From: Castellaniella sp.
Lineage (GTDB): Bacteria; Pseudomonadota; Gammaproteobacteria; Burkholderiales; Burkholderiaceae_B
Assembly: GCF_034675845.1 (NCBI RefSeq)
Contig: NZ_JAUCCU010000002.1
Span: 310,001-374,000 of the forward strand
Direction: 5' to 3'
DNA length: 64,000 nt
Part shown: positions 17,616-27,407 of the stretch, one piece after another
Position numbering within the stretch: the stretch's first letter is position 1
How the letters are laid out: every line of letters starts with the position of its first letter
The notes under the pieces: model-generated
Databases searched by the model: none
Seen by the model: the letters and a program-made list of their open reading frames with translations, nothing else
Told to the model about the DNA's origin: nothing
Program-made: the position numbers and the translations under genes

Positions 17616-18803
17616 ATGTCCATTTCGCGTCCCCAGTTTCAGTGGCTAGACCCTTTGCTGCTCGATCAGCAGTTGAGCGAGACCGAGCGCATGGTGCGCG
17701 ATGCCGCCCGTGCCTACGCCCAGGAACGCCTGTTGCCCAGGGTCCAGCAGGCGTTTCGCAAGGAACAGACCGATCCGGCGATCTTCCGTGAAATGGGCGA
17801 ATTAGGGCTGCTGGGGGCCACGATTCCAGAAGAATTTGGCGGGGCGGCGCTCAACTATGTTTGCTATGGCCTGATCGCCCGCGAAGTCGAACGGGTGGAC
17901 TCCGGTTACCGTTCGATGATGAGCGTGCAAAGCTCGCTGGTCATGGTGCCGATCAATACCTTCGGCACCCAGGCCCAAAAAGAAAAATACCTGCCTAAGC
18001 TCGCTTCCGGTGAATGGGTCGGGTGCTTTGGCCTGACCGAGCCCGATCATGGTTCCGATCCTGGCTCCATGGCAACCCGCGCCCGCAAGGTGCCCGGCGG
18101 CTACCAGTTAAGCGGCTCCAAGACCTGGATCACCAATAGCCCGATTGCGGATGTCTTTGTCGTCTGGGCCAAGGACGAGGCTGGCGATATCCGGGGCTTT
18201 ATCCTGGAAAAAGGCTGGAAAGGCTTGTCCGCGCCAGTGATCCACGGCAAGGTCGGCCTGCGGGCATCCATTACGGGCGAAATCGTGCTGGATGAGGTCT
18301 TTGTCCCAGAGGACAATATATTTCCGGATGTGCGTGGCTTGCGCGGCCCCTTCACGTGCCTGAACTCGGCCCGCTACGGCATTGCCTGGGGGGCCTTGGG
18401 AGCCGCCGAGGCATGCTATGAAACCGCCCGCCAGTATGTGCTGGACCGCAAACAGTTCAGCCGTCCGCTGGCTGCCAACCAACTGGTCCAGAAAAAACTG
18501 GCCGATATGCTGACCGAAATTACCTTGGGCCTGCAGTCCGTGTTGCGGGTGGGCCGCCTGAAAGACGAAGGCCAGGCGCCGGTCGAAATCACGTCCATCA
18601 TCAAGCGAAACTCCTGCGGCAAGGCCCTGGATATTGCGCGTACTGCCCGTGACATGCTGGGTGGCAACGGTATTTCCGATGAATTCTGCGTTGCCCGCCA
18701 CCTGGTCAATCTGGAAGTCGTGAATACCTACGAAGGCACGCACGATGTCCACGCCCTCATCCTGGGGCGGGCCATCACCGGCATTGCAGCCTTTTCCAAC
18801 TAA
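17616..18803 (+). CDS. gcdH: Glutaryl-CoA dehydrogenase
   Basis: 395-residue acyl-CoA dehydrogenase that oxidises and decarboxylates glutaryl-CoA to crotonyl-CoA in lysine, tryptophan and glutarate breakdown. CFGLTEPDHGSDPGSM is the FAD/substrate signature characteristic of this subfamily, and the catalytic base is Glu373 in TYEGTHDVHALILGRA, again typical of GcdH. Start 17616 is fixed by AGGAGA five bases upstream. Divergent LysR gene and the adjacent family III CoA-transferase match the gcdR-gcdH-gcdG arrangement seen elsewhere. Confidence 0.93.
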   Translation: MSISRPQFQWLDPLLLDQQLSETERMVRDAARAYAQERLLPRVQQAFRKEQTDPAIFREMGELGLLGATIPEEFGGAALNYVCYGLIAREVERVDSGYRSMMSVQSSLVMVPINTFGTQAQKEKYLPKLASGEWVGCFGLTEPDHGSDPGSMATRARKVPGGYQLSGSKTWITNSPIADVFVVWAKDEAGDIRGFILEKGWKGLSAPVIHGKVGLRASITGEIVLDEVFVPEDNIFPDVRGLRGPFTCLNSARYGIAWGALGAAEACYETARQYVLDRKQFSRPLAANQLVQKKLADMLTEITLGLQSVLRVGRLKDEGQAPVEITSIIKRNSCGKALDIARTARDMLGGNGISDEFCVARHLVNLEVVNTYEGTHDVHALILGRAITGIAAFSN

Positions 18804-18813
18804 GGAGGCTGTC

Positions 18814-20112
18814 ATGGCACAGAATCCAGCTCAGTCGCCCATCGGGCAGCCGCAGCTCGCTGATCCCTTGACGTCGCTGTCCGGCGCTCCTCAGGGGGCT
18901 TTGTCGGGCATCCGGGTGCTGGATCTGTCGCGGGTCCTGGCCGGGCCATGGGCGACGCAGATCCTGGGCGATCTGGGGGCTGACGTCATCAAGATCGAGC
19001 GCCCCGGCAGCGGCGACGATACGCGTGGCTGGGGGCCACCCTGGATGAAGGATGAGCAAGGGCAAGAGTCGCGCGTCGCGGCCTATTATCTGTGCGCCAA
19101 TCGCAATAAGCGCTCGGTGACGGTGGATATGGCCAGCCCCCAAGGACAGGATTTGATCCGTCAACTGGCCTGCGCTTCCGATGTGCTGGTCGAAAATTTC
19201 AAGGTGGGCGGACTGGCGCGTTATGGGCTGGATTATGCCAGCCTGCGGGCGCTGAACCCGCGCCTGGTGTATTGCTCAATCACGGGCTTTGGCCAGACCG
19301 GCCCTTATGCCGAACGTGCCGGTTACGATTTTCTGGTCCAGGGCTTGGGGGGGCTGATGAGCGTCACCGGGCGGCCCGACGATGAGCCTGGCGGCGGCCC
19401 CATGAAGGTCGGGGTGGCCTTGACCGATATCCTCACTGGGCTTTATGCGGCCAATGCCATTCAGGCTGCCTTGGCTGCCCGCCAGCACACCGGGCTTGGT
19501 CAGCATGTGGACATGGCCTTGCTGGATGTGCAATTGGCCTGTCTGGCCAATCAGGCCATGAACTATCTCGCCACGGGCCGCAGCCCGCAGCGTCTGGGCA
19601 ATGCGCATCCCAGCATCGTGCCCTATCAGGACTTCCCCACGGCGGATGGCTATATGATTCTGGCCGTTGGCAATGACGGTCAGTTTGCCCGTTTCTGCCA
19701 GGAGGCCGGGCGGGCGGATCTGGCTGTCGACGCCCGTTTTTCCACCAATCGGGCCAGGGTAGAGCATCGGCAGGAACTGATCCCTATTTTGAGGCATCTG
19801 ACCACGGCCCGCACCACCGCGCAGTGGATTCAGGCCCTGGAATCCTGCGCCGTGCCGTGTGGTCCCATCAATACCCTGGACCAGGTGTTTGCCGACGAGC
19901 AGGTTCTGGCCAGGGGACTGCGCATCGAGATGCCGCACCCCCAGGTAGGACAGGCGTCTTTGGTGGCCAGCCCTATCCGGCTGTCAGAGACGCCGGTGGA
20001 CTACCGCCTGCCGCCACCTGTGTTGGGGGCGCATACAGATGATGTGCTGGCCGAAATCCTGGGCTTGGATGCGTCGGCGCTGGCGGCGCTGCGCACCGCT
20101 GGAACCATCTGA
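18814..20112 (+). CDS. Family III CoA-transferase (probable succinyl-CoA:glutarate CoA-transferase)
   Basis: 432-residue CaiB/BaiF-type CoA-transferase. Family features: GIRVLDLSRVLAGPWATQ, LGADVIKIERPGSGD, and the likely catalytic Asp at about residue 205 (ALTDILTG). It carries an N-terminal extension of ~30 residues. Start 18814 is fixed by AAGGAGG six bases upstream. It follows gcdH by 10 bases, so the two are surely cotranscribed; the natural job is making glutaryl-CoA from glutarate with succinyl-CoA as donor, as for GcdG/SUGCT. The acyl substrate is inferred from this pairing. Confidence 0.88.
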   Translation: MAQNPAQSPIGQPQLADPLTSLSGAPQGALSGIRVLDLSRVLAGPWATQILGDLGADVIKIERPGSGDDTRGWGPPWMKDEQGQESRVAAYYLCANRNKRSVTVDMASPQGQDLIRQLACASDVLVENFKVGGLARYGLDYASLRALNPRLVYCSITGFGQTGPYAERAGYDFLVQGLGGLMSVTGRPDDEPGGGPMKVGVALTDILTGLYAANAIQAALAARQHTGLGQHVDMALLDVQLACLANQAMNYLATGRSPQRLGNAHPSIVPYQDFPTADGYMILAVGNDGQFARFCQEAGRADLAVDARFSTNRARVEHRQELIPILRHLTTARTTAQWIQALESCAVPCGPINTLDQVFADEQVLARGLRIEMPHPQVGQASLVASPIRLSETPVDYRLPPPVLGAHTDDVLAEILGLDASALAALRTAGTI

Positions 20113-20116
20113 GCCC

Positions 20117-22477
20117 TTATTTTTTCAGGCGTGCAAAAGCCTCGGCCATCGTCCCTTGCGGGGCTGAGGCGGGGCGACCCTTGCGGTCAGGCTGGCGCGT
20201 ACCGGTCCGGTGATTGCCGGGGCTGTTGCCTGCACGGCTGGCCGGGCGCGGTTCGGGGTCGTCTTTGCGCATGCTCAGGGCAATGCGCTTGCGCGCTGGG
20301 TCAACCTCCAGCACGCGCACTTGCACCGTCTGGCCCACGCGCACTACGTCGCGCGGGTCCTTGACGAATTTATCGGCCAGGGCCGAGACATGCACCAGGC
20401 CATCCTGATGCACGCCAATATCGACGAAGGCACCGAAATTGGCCACGTTGCTGACCACGCCTTCCAGGGTCATGCCGGGGATCAAGTCCTTGATGTCGTG
20501 TATGCCTTCCTTGAACTGGGCGGTTTTGAATTCCGGGCGCGGGTCGCGGCCCGGTTTTTCCAGTTCGGCAAAAATATCACGCACGGTAGGCAGGCCGAAA
20601 CGTTCGTTGGTGAAGTCTGCCGGAGACAAGCCTTTCAGGGCCTGAGCCTGGCCCATCAGTTCGTGGGCGGAGCGTCCCGTCTTCAGGATGATCTGCTCGG
20701 CCACCGGGTAGGCCTCAGGGTGTACGGACGAGGCATCCAGAGGGTTGTCGGAGCCCGGGATGCGCAAGAATCCGGCGGCTTGTTCAAAGGCTTTTTCACC
20801 AAAGCGCGGGACGTCGCGCAGGGCCTTGCGGTTGGGGAATGCTCCATGGGCTTCGCGCCATTGCACGATGTTGCGGGCAAGCGTGATGTTTAGGCCCGAC
20901 ACCCGGGTCAGCAGCGGCGCAGAGGCGGTATTCACATCCACCCCGACCGCGTTCACACAATCTTCGACCACGGCATCCAGGGAATGCGCTAGCTCACGTT
21001 GGTTCACGTCGTGCTGGTATTGTCCCACGCCGATCGCCTTGGGTTCAATCTTGACCAGTTCGGCCAGCGGATCTTGCAGACGGCGGGCAATGGATACCGC
21101 GCCGCGCAGGCTGACATCCAGGTCTGGAAATTCATGGGCGGCGAGTTCGGAGGCGGAATAGACCGAAGCCCCGGCCTCGGACACGACCACCCGGCTGAAG
21201 CTGAGTTCCGGGTGGCGCTCTTGTAGCGTACCCACGAGGCGCTCGGTTTCGCGTGACGCCGTGCCATTGCCAATGGCCACCAGCGCAATCTGGTGGCGTT
21301 TGATCAGGGCTGCCAGGGTGCGCAGACTGCCTTCTATGTCTCGGCGTGGTTCAAAAGGGTAAATCGTGGCAGTGTCCAGAACCTTGCCTGTGGCGTCGAT
21401 GGCGGCGGCCTTGACGCCCGTGCGGATGCCGGGGTCCAGACCCAGTACGGTCTTGGGGCCGGCAGGCGCTGCGAGCAGCAAGTCTTTCAGGTTTGCGGCA
21501 AAGACGCGGATGGCTTCAGTCTCGGCGGCTTCGCGCAGGCGGCCGACCAACTCAGTCTCGAAGGCCGTCAGCAGCTTCACGCGCCAGGCCCAGCGGCAGA
21601 CCTCGGCCAGCCAGTGCTGGCGGGCATCTGCCTGGGTGTCGAAGCGGGCGTCGATTTTCAGAATGTCGGCAACGCGCTGTACGCAGGGGTGCGGGTTCAG
21701 GGCTTCGCGTTCGGCGTCCAGCCCTAGGCGCAGATCCAGCACGCCTTGCTGGCGGCCACGCAAGAGCGCCAGAATGCGGTGTGAGGGCAGGGTGCGCAGG
21801 GCTTCGTTGAAATCGAACCAGTCGCGAAATTTCTCGCCCTCGTTTTCTTTGCCGGACACCACCTTGGCGATCAGCAGGCCGGTGTTCCAGAGTTCGCTGC
21901 GCAAGGTCTCCAGCAGTCCGGCGTCTTCGGCAAAGCGTTCGCTCAGAATATCGCGAGCCCCATTCAGCACCGCTTTGGTGTCGGCGAAACCCGCATCGAC
22001 ATTCAGATAGTCTGCCGCCAGCGCCTGCGGGTCGACCCCAGCCTCGCTCAGCAGACGTTCGGCCAGGGGCTCCAGCCCTGCTTCGCGGGCGATCTGGGCG
22101 CGGGTGCGGCGCTTGGGCTTGTAGGGGGCGTACAGGTCTTCCAGGCGCTGTTTGCTGTCGGCTGCCAGGATCTGGGCTTGCAGGGCATCGTCCAGCTTGC
22201 CTTGCTGGGTAATGGAATCCAGGATGGCGATGCGCCGACCCTCCAGTTCGCGGATATACAGCAGGCGGACTTCCAGCAGGCGCAATACGGTGTCGTCCAG
22301 CCCGCCGGTGACCTCTTTACGGTAGCGGGCAATAAAGGGCACGGTTGCGCCGGAATCCAGCAGGTCAACCGCAGCGGCGATCTGGGCTGGTCGGGCATCC
22401 AACTCGGCGTCCAGCAGGCGCAGGACACGGGCTGGATCGACCTGATGGGCGGTGGGGGTGTTCGAGGCAGAGGACAT
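20117..22477 (-). CDS. tex: Transcription accessory protein Tex
   Basis: 786-residue RNA-binding protein of the Tex/Spt6-related family, usual length. Domain order: N-terminal Tex domain (about 1-200, with SGATVPFIARYRKEVTGGLD), YqgF/RNase H-like domain (about 325-460, VLGLDPGIRTGVKAAAID), helix-hairpin-helix motifs (about 490-560), and a C-terminal S1 domain (about 650-722, LEGVVSNVANFGAFVDIGVH). A basic tail follows. It is convergent with the CoA-transferase gene, 4 bases apart. Probably involved in transcription or RNA metabolism; the precise role is not settled for the family. Confidence 0.95.
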   Translation of the reverse strand: MSSASNTPTAHQVDPARVLRLLDAELDARPAQIAAAVDLLDSGATVPFIARYRKEVTGGLDDTVLRLLEVRLLYIRELEGRRIAILDSITQQGKLDDALQAQILAADSKQRLEDLYAPYKPKRRTRAQIAREAGLEPLAERLLSEAGVDPQALAADYLNVDAGFADTKAVLNGARDILSERFAEDAGLLETLRSELWNTGLLIAKVVSGKENEGEKFRDWFDFNEALRTLPSHRILALLRGRQQGVLDLRLGLDAEREALNPHPCVQRVADILKIDARFDTQADARQHWLAEVCRWAWRVKLLTAFETELVGRLREAAETEAIRVFAANLKDLLLAAPAGPKTVLGLDPGIRTGVKAAAIDATGKVLDTATIYPFEPRRDIEGSLRTLAALIKRHQIALVAIGNGTASRETERLVGTLQERHPELSFSRVVVSEAGASVYSASELAAHEFPDLDVSLRGAVSIARRLQDPLAELVKIEPKAIGVGQYQHDVNQRELAHSLDAVVEDCVNAVGVDVNTASAPLLTRVSGLNITLARNIVQWREAHGAFPNRKALRDVPRFGEKAFEQAAGFLRIPGSDNPLDASSVHPEAYPVAEQIILKTGRSAHELMGQAQALKGLSPADFTNERFGLPTVRDIFAELEKPGRDPRPEFKTAQFKEGIHDIKDLIPGMTLEGVVSNVANFGAFVDIGVHQDGLVHVSALADKFVKDPRDVVRVGQTVQVRVLEVDPARKRIALSMRKDDPEPRPASRAGNSPGNHRTGTRQPDRKGRPASAPQGTMAEAFARLKK

Positions 22478-22596
22478 ACGGGCGGCCTAAAATAAAACGA
22501 AGTCTAAGCGGCGCATTTTGCCATACCATGCCGTTTTTGGGCCTTGGCCTGGCGTATCATCCCCCTGATCCATGTCTTTTTATCCAGTGTTTTCTC

Positions 22597-24594
22597 ATGT
22601 CCAGCTCCGACCTGACCGAAGTCTTTGGCCCTGATGGCCCCTTGGCGCGCCGCTTGCCGGGCTATGCCTTGCGCCAGGCTCAGCAGGATCTCGCTCAGGC
22701 GATCCAAGCGGCAATAGAGTCCGGCGATGTGCTGGTGGCCGAAGCCGGCACCGGCACCGGCAAGACCTGGGCCTATCTGGTGCCGGCTTTTTTGCTAGGC
22801 GAAAAAACGCTGATCTCCACTGGCACGCGCACCTTGCAGGATCAGCTTTACCGCCGCGATATCCCGCGCCTACGAGACGCCCTGGCCTTGTCCGTGAATG
22901 TGGCTTTACTCAAAGGCCGCAGCAATTATGTGTGCCACTATCACCTCGAAAGGCTGGAGCAAGACGATAGGGGCCTGAAGTCGCACGACGAAATCGCCCA
23001 GTTGCGCAAGATCCGGCAGTTCACCCAGATCAGCCAGACCGGCGACAAAGCTGACTTGCCCGGCGTGCCTGAAACTGCCGATATCTGGAATCGGGTCACG
23101 TCCACGCGGGAAAACTGCCTGGGCCAGGATTGCCCGTTCGTGCGGGATTGTTTTTTGCTCAAGGCCCGTCGCCATGCCCAGGAGGCCGATGTGGTGGTGG
23201 TCAATCATGCCTTGTTCATGGCGGATCTGGCCTTGCATGAAGAAGGGATTCCAGACCTGCTGCCTGAGACTCGCTTGGTCGTGTTTGACGAAGCGCACCA
23301 GTTGCCGGAAACCGCCACGCGGTTTTTAGGGCAAAGCCTGTCCTTGCATCAGGTCCTGGATTGTGCCCGTCAGGCCGAGGCTGCCGGTCTGGCCCACGCA
23401 CGCGAGGCCGCCCGTTGGTCGGAACGCAGTCAGGCCCTTGAGGCCGCCGCGCGGGAGTTGCGTCTTGTCAGCGCTGCCGTGGGGCGGATGCCGGGTGCGC
23501 GCGCCACCTTTGATCAAATTCCCGATACAGACCAATTCGATCCGGTGCTGGATCGTCTGGGGCAGGAGCTTGATGCCCTGGCCGAGGCCCTGGGCACCCA
23601 AGAAGAACGCCACCCCGATCTGGCGGCGGCGGCCCGCACGGCACGTTTGTTGCGTGCGCGTCTGGTGCAATGGGCCCAGCCCCCCCGAGGCCAGCCTGAG
23701 CCCGCCGATCAGGCTGCCGTGCGCTGGATAGAACACAGCCAGCATTCAGTGCGGCTGCATCGGGCGCCATTATCGGTGGCACGGGTTTTTTCTGGTTTTA
23801 AGCGGCCCGAACAAGCATGGGTGCTGACCTCCGCGACCTTGTCGGTACGCAGTGATTTTTCGCATTTTCAGCATCAACTGGGCTTGCACGGCGCCCAGAC
23901 CGCCAGTTGGGCTTCGCCCTTTGATTATCCGGCCCAAGGCCTGCTGTATGTCCCGCAGGGCCTGCCCTGGCCCAGCGATCCCAAGTTTACCGACGCCTTT
24001 GCCCAGGCTTTGATTCCGCTGGTGGATGCCTGTGCCGGGGGCGTGTTGGTGCTGTGCACCACGCTGCGTGCCGTGGATCGGGTGGCCGATCAGTTGTTGC
24101 GCGGCCTGCTGTCGTCGGACAGGGCGGTGATGCGCCAGGGCGAGGCCAGCCGGGGGGCCTTGCTAGAGCGTTTTCGGGCCGGCGGCAATGCCGTGTTGGT
24201 GGGCAGTACCAGCTTCTGGGAGGGCGTCGATGTGCCGGGCGATGCCTTGACGCTGGTGGCAATTGATAAGCTGCCCTTTGCGCCGCCCGATGATCCAGTG
24301 CTGGAGGCCCGGCTGAATGCCTGTCGGGCCGAGGGGGGCAATCCATTCATGGAATACCAATTGCCACAGGCTGCCCTGCTGCTTAAACAGGGGGCCGGGC
24401 GCCTGATTCGATCCGAATCGGATTGGGGGGTATTGCTGGTGGGGGATGGGCGCTTGGTGGACAAGCCCTATGGACGCCTGCTGTGGCAGGGCTTGCCGCC
24501 TTTTGCTCGGACCCGGGATGCCGCCGTGGCAGCAGACTTCCTGCAGCACCCTCCGTTGGCGGATGCTGCAGCGCAGTTGGATATGGACGAGTGA
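22597..24594 (+). CDS. ATP-dependent DNA helicase, DinG/YoaA (XPD-like) family
   Basis: 665-residue superfamily 2 helicase. Walker A AGTGTGKT lies at about residues 48-55 and the DEAH box (VFDEAHQLPE) at about 229-238. Four cysteines between them (NYVCHYH, ENCLGQDCPFVRDC) are placed as in the Fe-S cluster domain of XPD/DinG/YoaA. The C-terminal motor contains GSTSFWEGVDVPG. Start 22597 is preferred; further upstream codons in the same frame run antisense to tex. Its stop directly abuts the stop of bamD on the other strand. Role: DNA repair or replication-linked unwinding, by family. Confidence 0.92.
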   Translation: MSSSDLTEVFGPDGPLARRLPGYALRQAQQDLAQAIQAAIESGDVLVAEAGTGTGKTWAYLVPAFLLGEKTLISTGTRTLQDQLYRRDIPRLRDALALSVNVALLKGRSNYVCHYHLERLEQDDRGLKSHDEIAQLRKIRQFTQISQTGDKADLPGVPETADIWNRVTSTRENCLGQDCPFVRDCFLLKARRHAQEADVVVVNHALFMADLALHEEGIPDLLPETRLVVFDEAHQLPETATRFLGQSLSLHQVLDCARQAEAAGLAHAREAARWSERSQALEAAARELRLVSAAVGRMPGARATFDQIPDTDQFDPVLDRLGQELDALAEALGTQEERHPDLAAAARTARLLRARLVQWAQPPRGQPEPADQAAVRWIEHSQHSVRLHRAPLSVARVFSGFKRPEQAWVLTSATLSVRSDFSHFQHQLGLHGAQTASWASPFDYPAQGLLYVPQGLPWPSDPKFTDAFAQALIPLVDACAGGVLVLCTTLRAVDRVADQLLRGLLSSDRAVMRQGEASRGALLERFRAGGNAVLVGSTSFWEGVDVPGDALTLVAIDKLPFAPPDDPVLEARLNACRAEGGNPFMEYQLPQAALLLKQGAGRLIRSESDWGVLLVGDGRLVDKPYGRLLWQGLPPFARTRDAAVAADFLQHPPLADAAAQLDMDE

Positions 24595-25434
24595 TTACAG
24601 CCAGTTGATGGGGTTCCAGTAATTGACGGGCTCGTCCAGGCCCTGCTGGTGGTATTTGCTGTTGGGAAAGTTCTGGTCCAGCACGCGCCTTGCGTCGGCC
24701 GCCAGCTCTGGCAACTGCAGCTTTTCGTAGCTGAGCATCATCAGATACAGGGCTTTTTCAGCGATCGGGGCGCCTTCGAAGTCCGTGACGACGGTCTGGG
24801 CTCGGTTGGCTGCTGCCACGTAGGCACCGCGCTTGTAGTAGTACTGTGCAACGTGGATTTCATTTTCGGCAATCGTGTTGACCAGCCAGGCGGCGCGCTT
24901 GCGGGCGTCCGGGGTGTAGCGGCTGTCTGGATAGCGCTGGATCAGCTCATTGAAGGCCTCGTAGGATTCGCGCAGCCCCTTGGGATCGCGTTCGCTGGGG
25001 TCCTGGCGGGTCACATTGGACAAAATGGCGCTGGGCGGCGTAAACGTGATCATGCCCTTCAGGTACAGCATGTAGTCCGTGCCTGGATGGTTCGGGTACT
25101 GCTGCATGAAACGATCGATGCTGGCCCGGGCCTGTTCGGGCTCTTCGTCTTTCCAGTTGACGTAGGCTTGGTCGATCAGGGCTTGCTGGGCATAGAGCCC
25201 GAATGGATAGCGAGCCTCCAGGGATTCCAGGTTCTTGCGGGCCTCGGACCAGTTGTTTGAACTCATGTCGGCGCGGGCCTGGGTATACAGGCGTTCGGCG
25301 CTCCAGCCGGCAGTGGGGTCGACTTTCCCAGAGGTGGTGCTGCAGCCAGCCACCAGTGCCAGGCACAGGCTGGCCAGCGCCAAGCGCGTGAGGGATGACA
25401 GGGGTTTCAGTAAAGCAAGTGCATGCGCGGCCAC
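24595..25434 (-). CDS. bamD: Outer membrane assembly lipoprotein BamD
   Basis: 279-residue TPR lipoprotein of the BAM complex that inserts beta-barrel proteins in the outer membrane. The signal sequence ends in the lipobox LVAGC at about residues 27-31. TPR helices follow (for example SSNNWSEARKNLESLEARYP, YPDSRYTPDARKRAAWL). Start appears to be GTG at 25434 with AAGGA six bases upstream. The gene is divergent from rluD, an arrangement common in proteobacteria, and its last base touches the last base of the helicase gene. Confidence 0.95.
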   Translation of the reverse strand: MAAHALALLKPLSSLTRLALASLCLALVAGCSTTSGKVDPTAGWSAERLYTQARADMSSNNWSEARKNLESLEARYPFGLYAQQALIDQAYVNWKDEEPEQARASIDRFMQQYPNHPGTDYMLYLKGMITFTPPSAILSNVTRQDPSERDPKGLRESYEAFNELIQRYPDSRYTPDARKRAAWLVNTIAENEIHVAQYYYKRGAYVAAANRAQTVVTDFEGAPIAEKALYLMMLSYEKLQLPELAADARRVLDQNFPNSKYHQQGLDEPVNYWNPINWL

Positions 25435-25489
25435 GGGACATCCTTGTTCAAGGTGTTAGCATTGTCGGCAGATTATATGATTTGTCGCC

Positions 25490-26455
25490 ATGTCTGACAC
25501 AGAACCCGTTATTGAAGACCTCTCCACCGAGGATATCTTGTTGTTTCAGCTGCCCTTGCTGGCCTTGCCCGATCGCTTGGACAAGGTTCTGGCACGTTTG
25601 CTGCCGCAGCATTCGCGCAGCCGCCTGCAGGCCTGGATCGAAGGTGGCCATGTGCAGGTGGATGGGGTTGTCGGGCGGGTGCGGTCCCGGGTCGGACCAG
25701 GGGCGCGTATCCAGGTCTGGCCGCAGCAGGCCCCCGAAGACCTGGCCTTTGTGCCCGAGCCCGTCGATTTTCAGGTGGTGGCCGAATCCCCCGACTGGGT
25801 CGTGGTGAATAAACCTGCCGGCCTGGTGACACACCCCGGCGCCGGCAACTGGCATGGCACCTTGCTCAATGGCCTGCTGTTCCGCTATCCAGAACTGCTG
25901 CATGTGGCGCGGGCCGGTATTGTGCATAGACTGGACAAAGACACCTCTGGCTTGCTGGTGGTGGCGCGCACCGAAATCGCCCAGACCGCCCTGGTGCGTC
26001 AGTTGCAGGCGCGCACCGTCAAGCGCGAATACTGTGCCCTGGTGCATGGCACCCTGATGGGCCAAGGGCGGGTAGATGCGCCGATTGGGCGTGATGCCCG
26101 GGTGCCGGTGCGCATGAGCGCAGAGCATCCCATTGCCCCCAAGCCCGCCATCACACACTACGAGGCCCAGCGCATTGGGCACTGGCAGGATCAGGCCGTA
26201 TCACAGGTGATTTGTCACCTGGAGACTGGCCGTACCCATCAAATCCGGGTGCATATGGCCTTGTTGCACCATGCTTTGCTGGGCGACAGCGTATATGGCG
26301 GACGTGCTATTGCCCAAGCGACCCGACAGATGCTGCACGCCCGCGCACTCAGCTTCCAGGACCCGGACAGCGGTCATTGGCAGTCCTACACGGCGGACCT
26401 GCCCGCTGATTTTCAGACTTGCCAAGCACAGATTTCCTGGCAGGCTGCGCGATGA
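25490..26455 (+). CDS. rluD: 23S rRNA pseudouridine synthase RluD-type
   Basis: 321 residues. An N-terminal S4 RNA-binding domain (about 27-85, DRLDKVLARLLPQHSRSRLQ) precedes the RsuA/RluA catalytic domain, with catalytic Asp149 in HRLDKDTSG and the conserved VNKPAGLVTHPG upstream. It should modify uridines of helix 69 of 23S rRNA if truly RluD. Divergent from bamD and overlapping pgeF by ATGA, the same neighbours as in many proteobacteria, which supports RluD over RluC. Confidence 0.93.
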   Translation: MSDTEPVIEDLSTEDILLFQLPLLALPDRLDKVLARLLPQHSRSRLQAWIEGGHVQVDGVVGRVRSRVGPGARIQVWPQQAPEDLAFVPEPVDFQVVAESPDWVVVNKPAGLVTHPGAGNWHGTLLNGLLFRYPELLHVARAGIVHRLDKDTSGLLVVARTEIAQTALVRQLQARTVKREYCALVHGTLMGQGRVDAPIGRDARVPVRMSAEHPIAPKPAITHYEAQRIGHWQDQAVSQVICHLETGRTHQIRVHMALLHHALLGDSVYGGRAIAQATRQMLHARALSFQDPDSGHWQSYTADLPADFQTCQAQISWQAAR

Positions 26456-27267
26456 CGGCCAGGCTACTGTCCTGGGATAGTGGCCTGGCTGCTGTCACCG
26501 GCACACCTTGGCCGGGGGTGCGGTATTTCTCCACCTGTCGTATCGGGGGGATCAGCCTGCCCCCCTGGGACAGCCTCAATCTGGGTCTACATGTGGGCGA
26601 TGATCCCGCGCACGTCATCCACAATCGGGCAAGTCTGCTGGCGGTGTTGCCAGGACAGCCCGTGTGGCTTGATCAAGTGCATGGCACCGGTGTCTGGGAT
26701 GCTGCGCAGGGCGTATTGCTGAATTCGAAAGAAGCAGCAGCCGTCGATGTGCTGCCGCTTACGCTCACCGGAGCGCCTTGTGCCGATGCTTCCATCACTT
26801 GTCTTAAAGCTCAGCCGCTGGCGATTTTGACGGCGGATTGTTTGCCTGTGGTGCTGTCCGATCAGGACGGCACCGTGCTGGGGGCGGCCCATGCCGGTTG
26901 GCGTGGTCTGGCGGCAGGTGTGCTGGAAAATACCCTGGCGGCCTTGCGCCGACAGGCGCCCGCAGCCCGGGGGTGGCGGGCCTGGGTCGGGCCAGCCATT
27001 GGGCCGGAAGTCTTCGAGGTTGGCGACGAGGTTCGTCAGGCTTTTGTGGGTCGGCAGGCGGCCCATGCCGCGTGCTTTGTACCCGCAGGGCGGCGGGGCC
27101 ATTGGTTGGCCGACCTGGCGGGCTTGGCCCGTCATAGGCTGCAGGCGGCTGGGGTGGACCACATCGAACTCAGCAGGCAATGCACGTATCAGCAGCCCGA
27201 TCAGTACTTTTCTTATCGTAGACAAGTACCCACAGGTCGTCAGGCAACGGTGGCTTGGCTGGTATGA
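26452..27267 (+). CDS. pgeF: PgeF/YfiH-type peptidoglycan editing factor (multicopper-oxidase-like fold)
   Basis: 271-residue DUF152/laccase-domain protein. The signature AHAGWRGLAAGVLENT (about 144-159) and a cysteine/histidine set (TADCLPVVLSD) belong to the purine nucleoside phosphorylase-like YfiH fold. The family was once called polyphenol oxidase and is now linked to removal of wrongly incorporated residues from peptidoglycan precursors and to adenosine phosphorolysis. Start 26452 overlaps the rluD stop as ATGA, implying coupled translation. Confidence 0.9.
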   Translation: MTARLLSWDSGLAAVTGTPWPGVRYFSTCRIGGISLPPWDSLNLGLHVGDDPAHVIHNRASLLAVLPGQPVWLDQVHGTGVWDAAQGVLLNSKEAAAVDVLPLTLTGAPCADASITCLKAQPLAILTADCLPVVLSDQDGTVLGAAHAGWRGLAAGVLENTLAALRRQAPAARGWRAWVGPAIGPEVFEVGDEVRQAFVGRQAAHAACFVPAGRRGHWLADLAGLARHRLQAAGVDHIELSRQCTYQQPDQYFSYRRQVPTGRQATVAWLV

Positions 27268-27407
27268 TACAAATAGAATGATTTCTGCTTCGATGGTGCT
27301 TGTCAGGGGTAGCGATTTACCCGGATTGACGCGGCGCATCAAGCTGTCAGAATGGTTGGCACATAGATCACAAAGCCTTGTATGGCTTTACTAGGGCGGG
27401 GGATGCA

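Noticed and set aside
22345..22596. 84-codon N-terminal extension of the helicase
   Set aside because: It runs antisense through the start of tex and is not helicase-like; the conserved protein begins at 22597.
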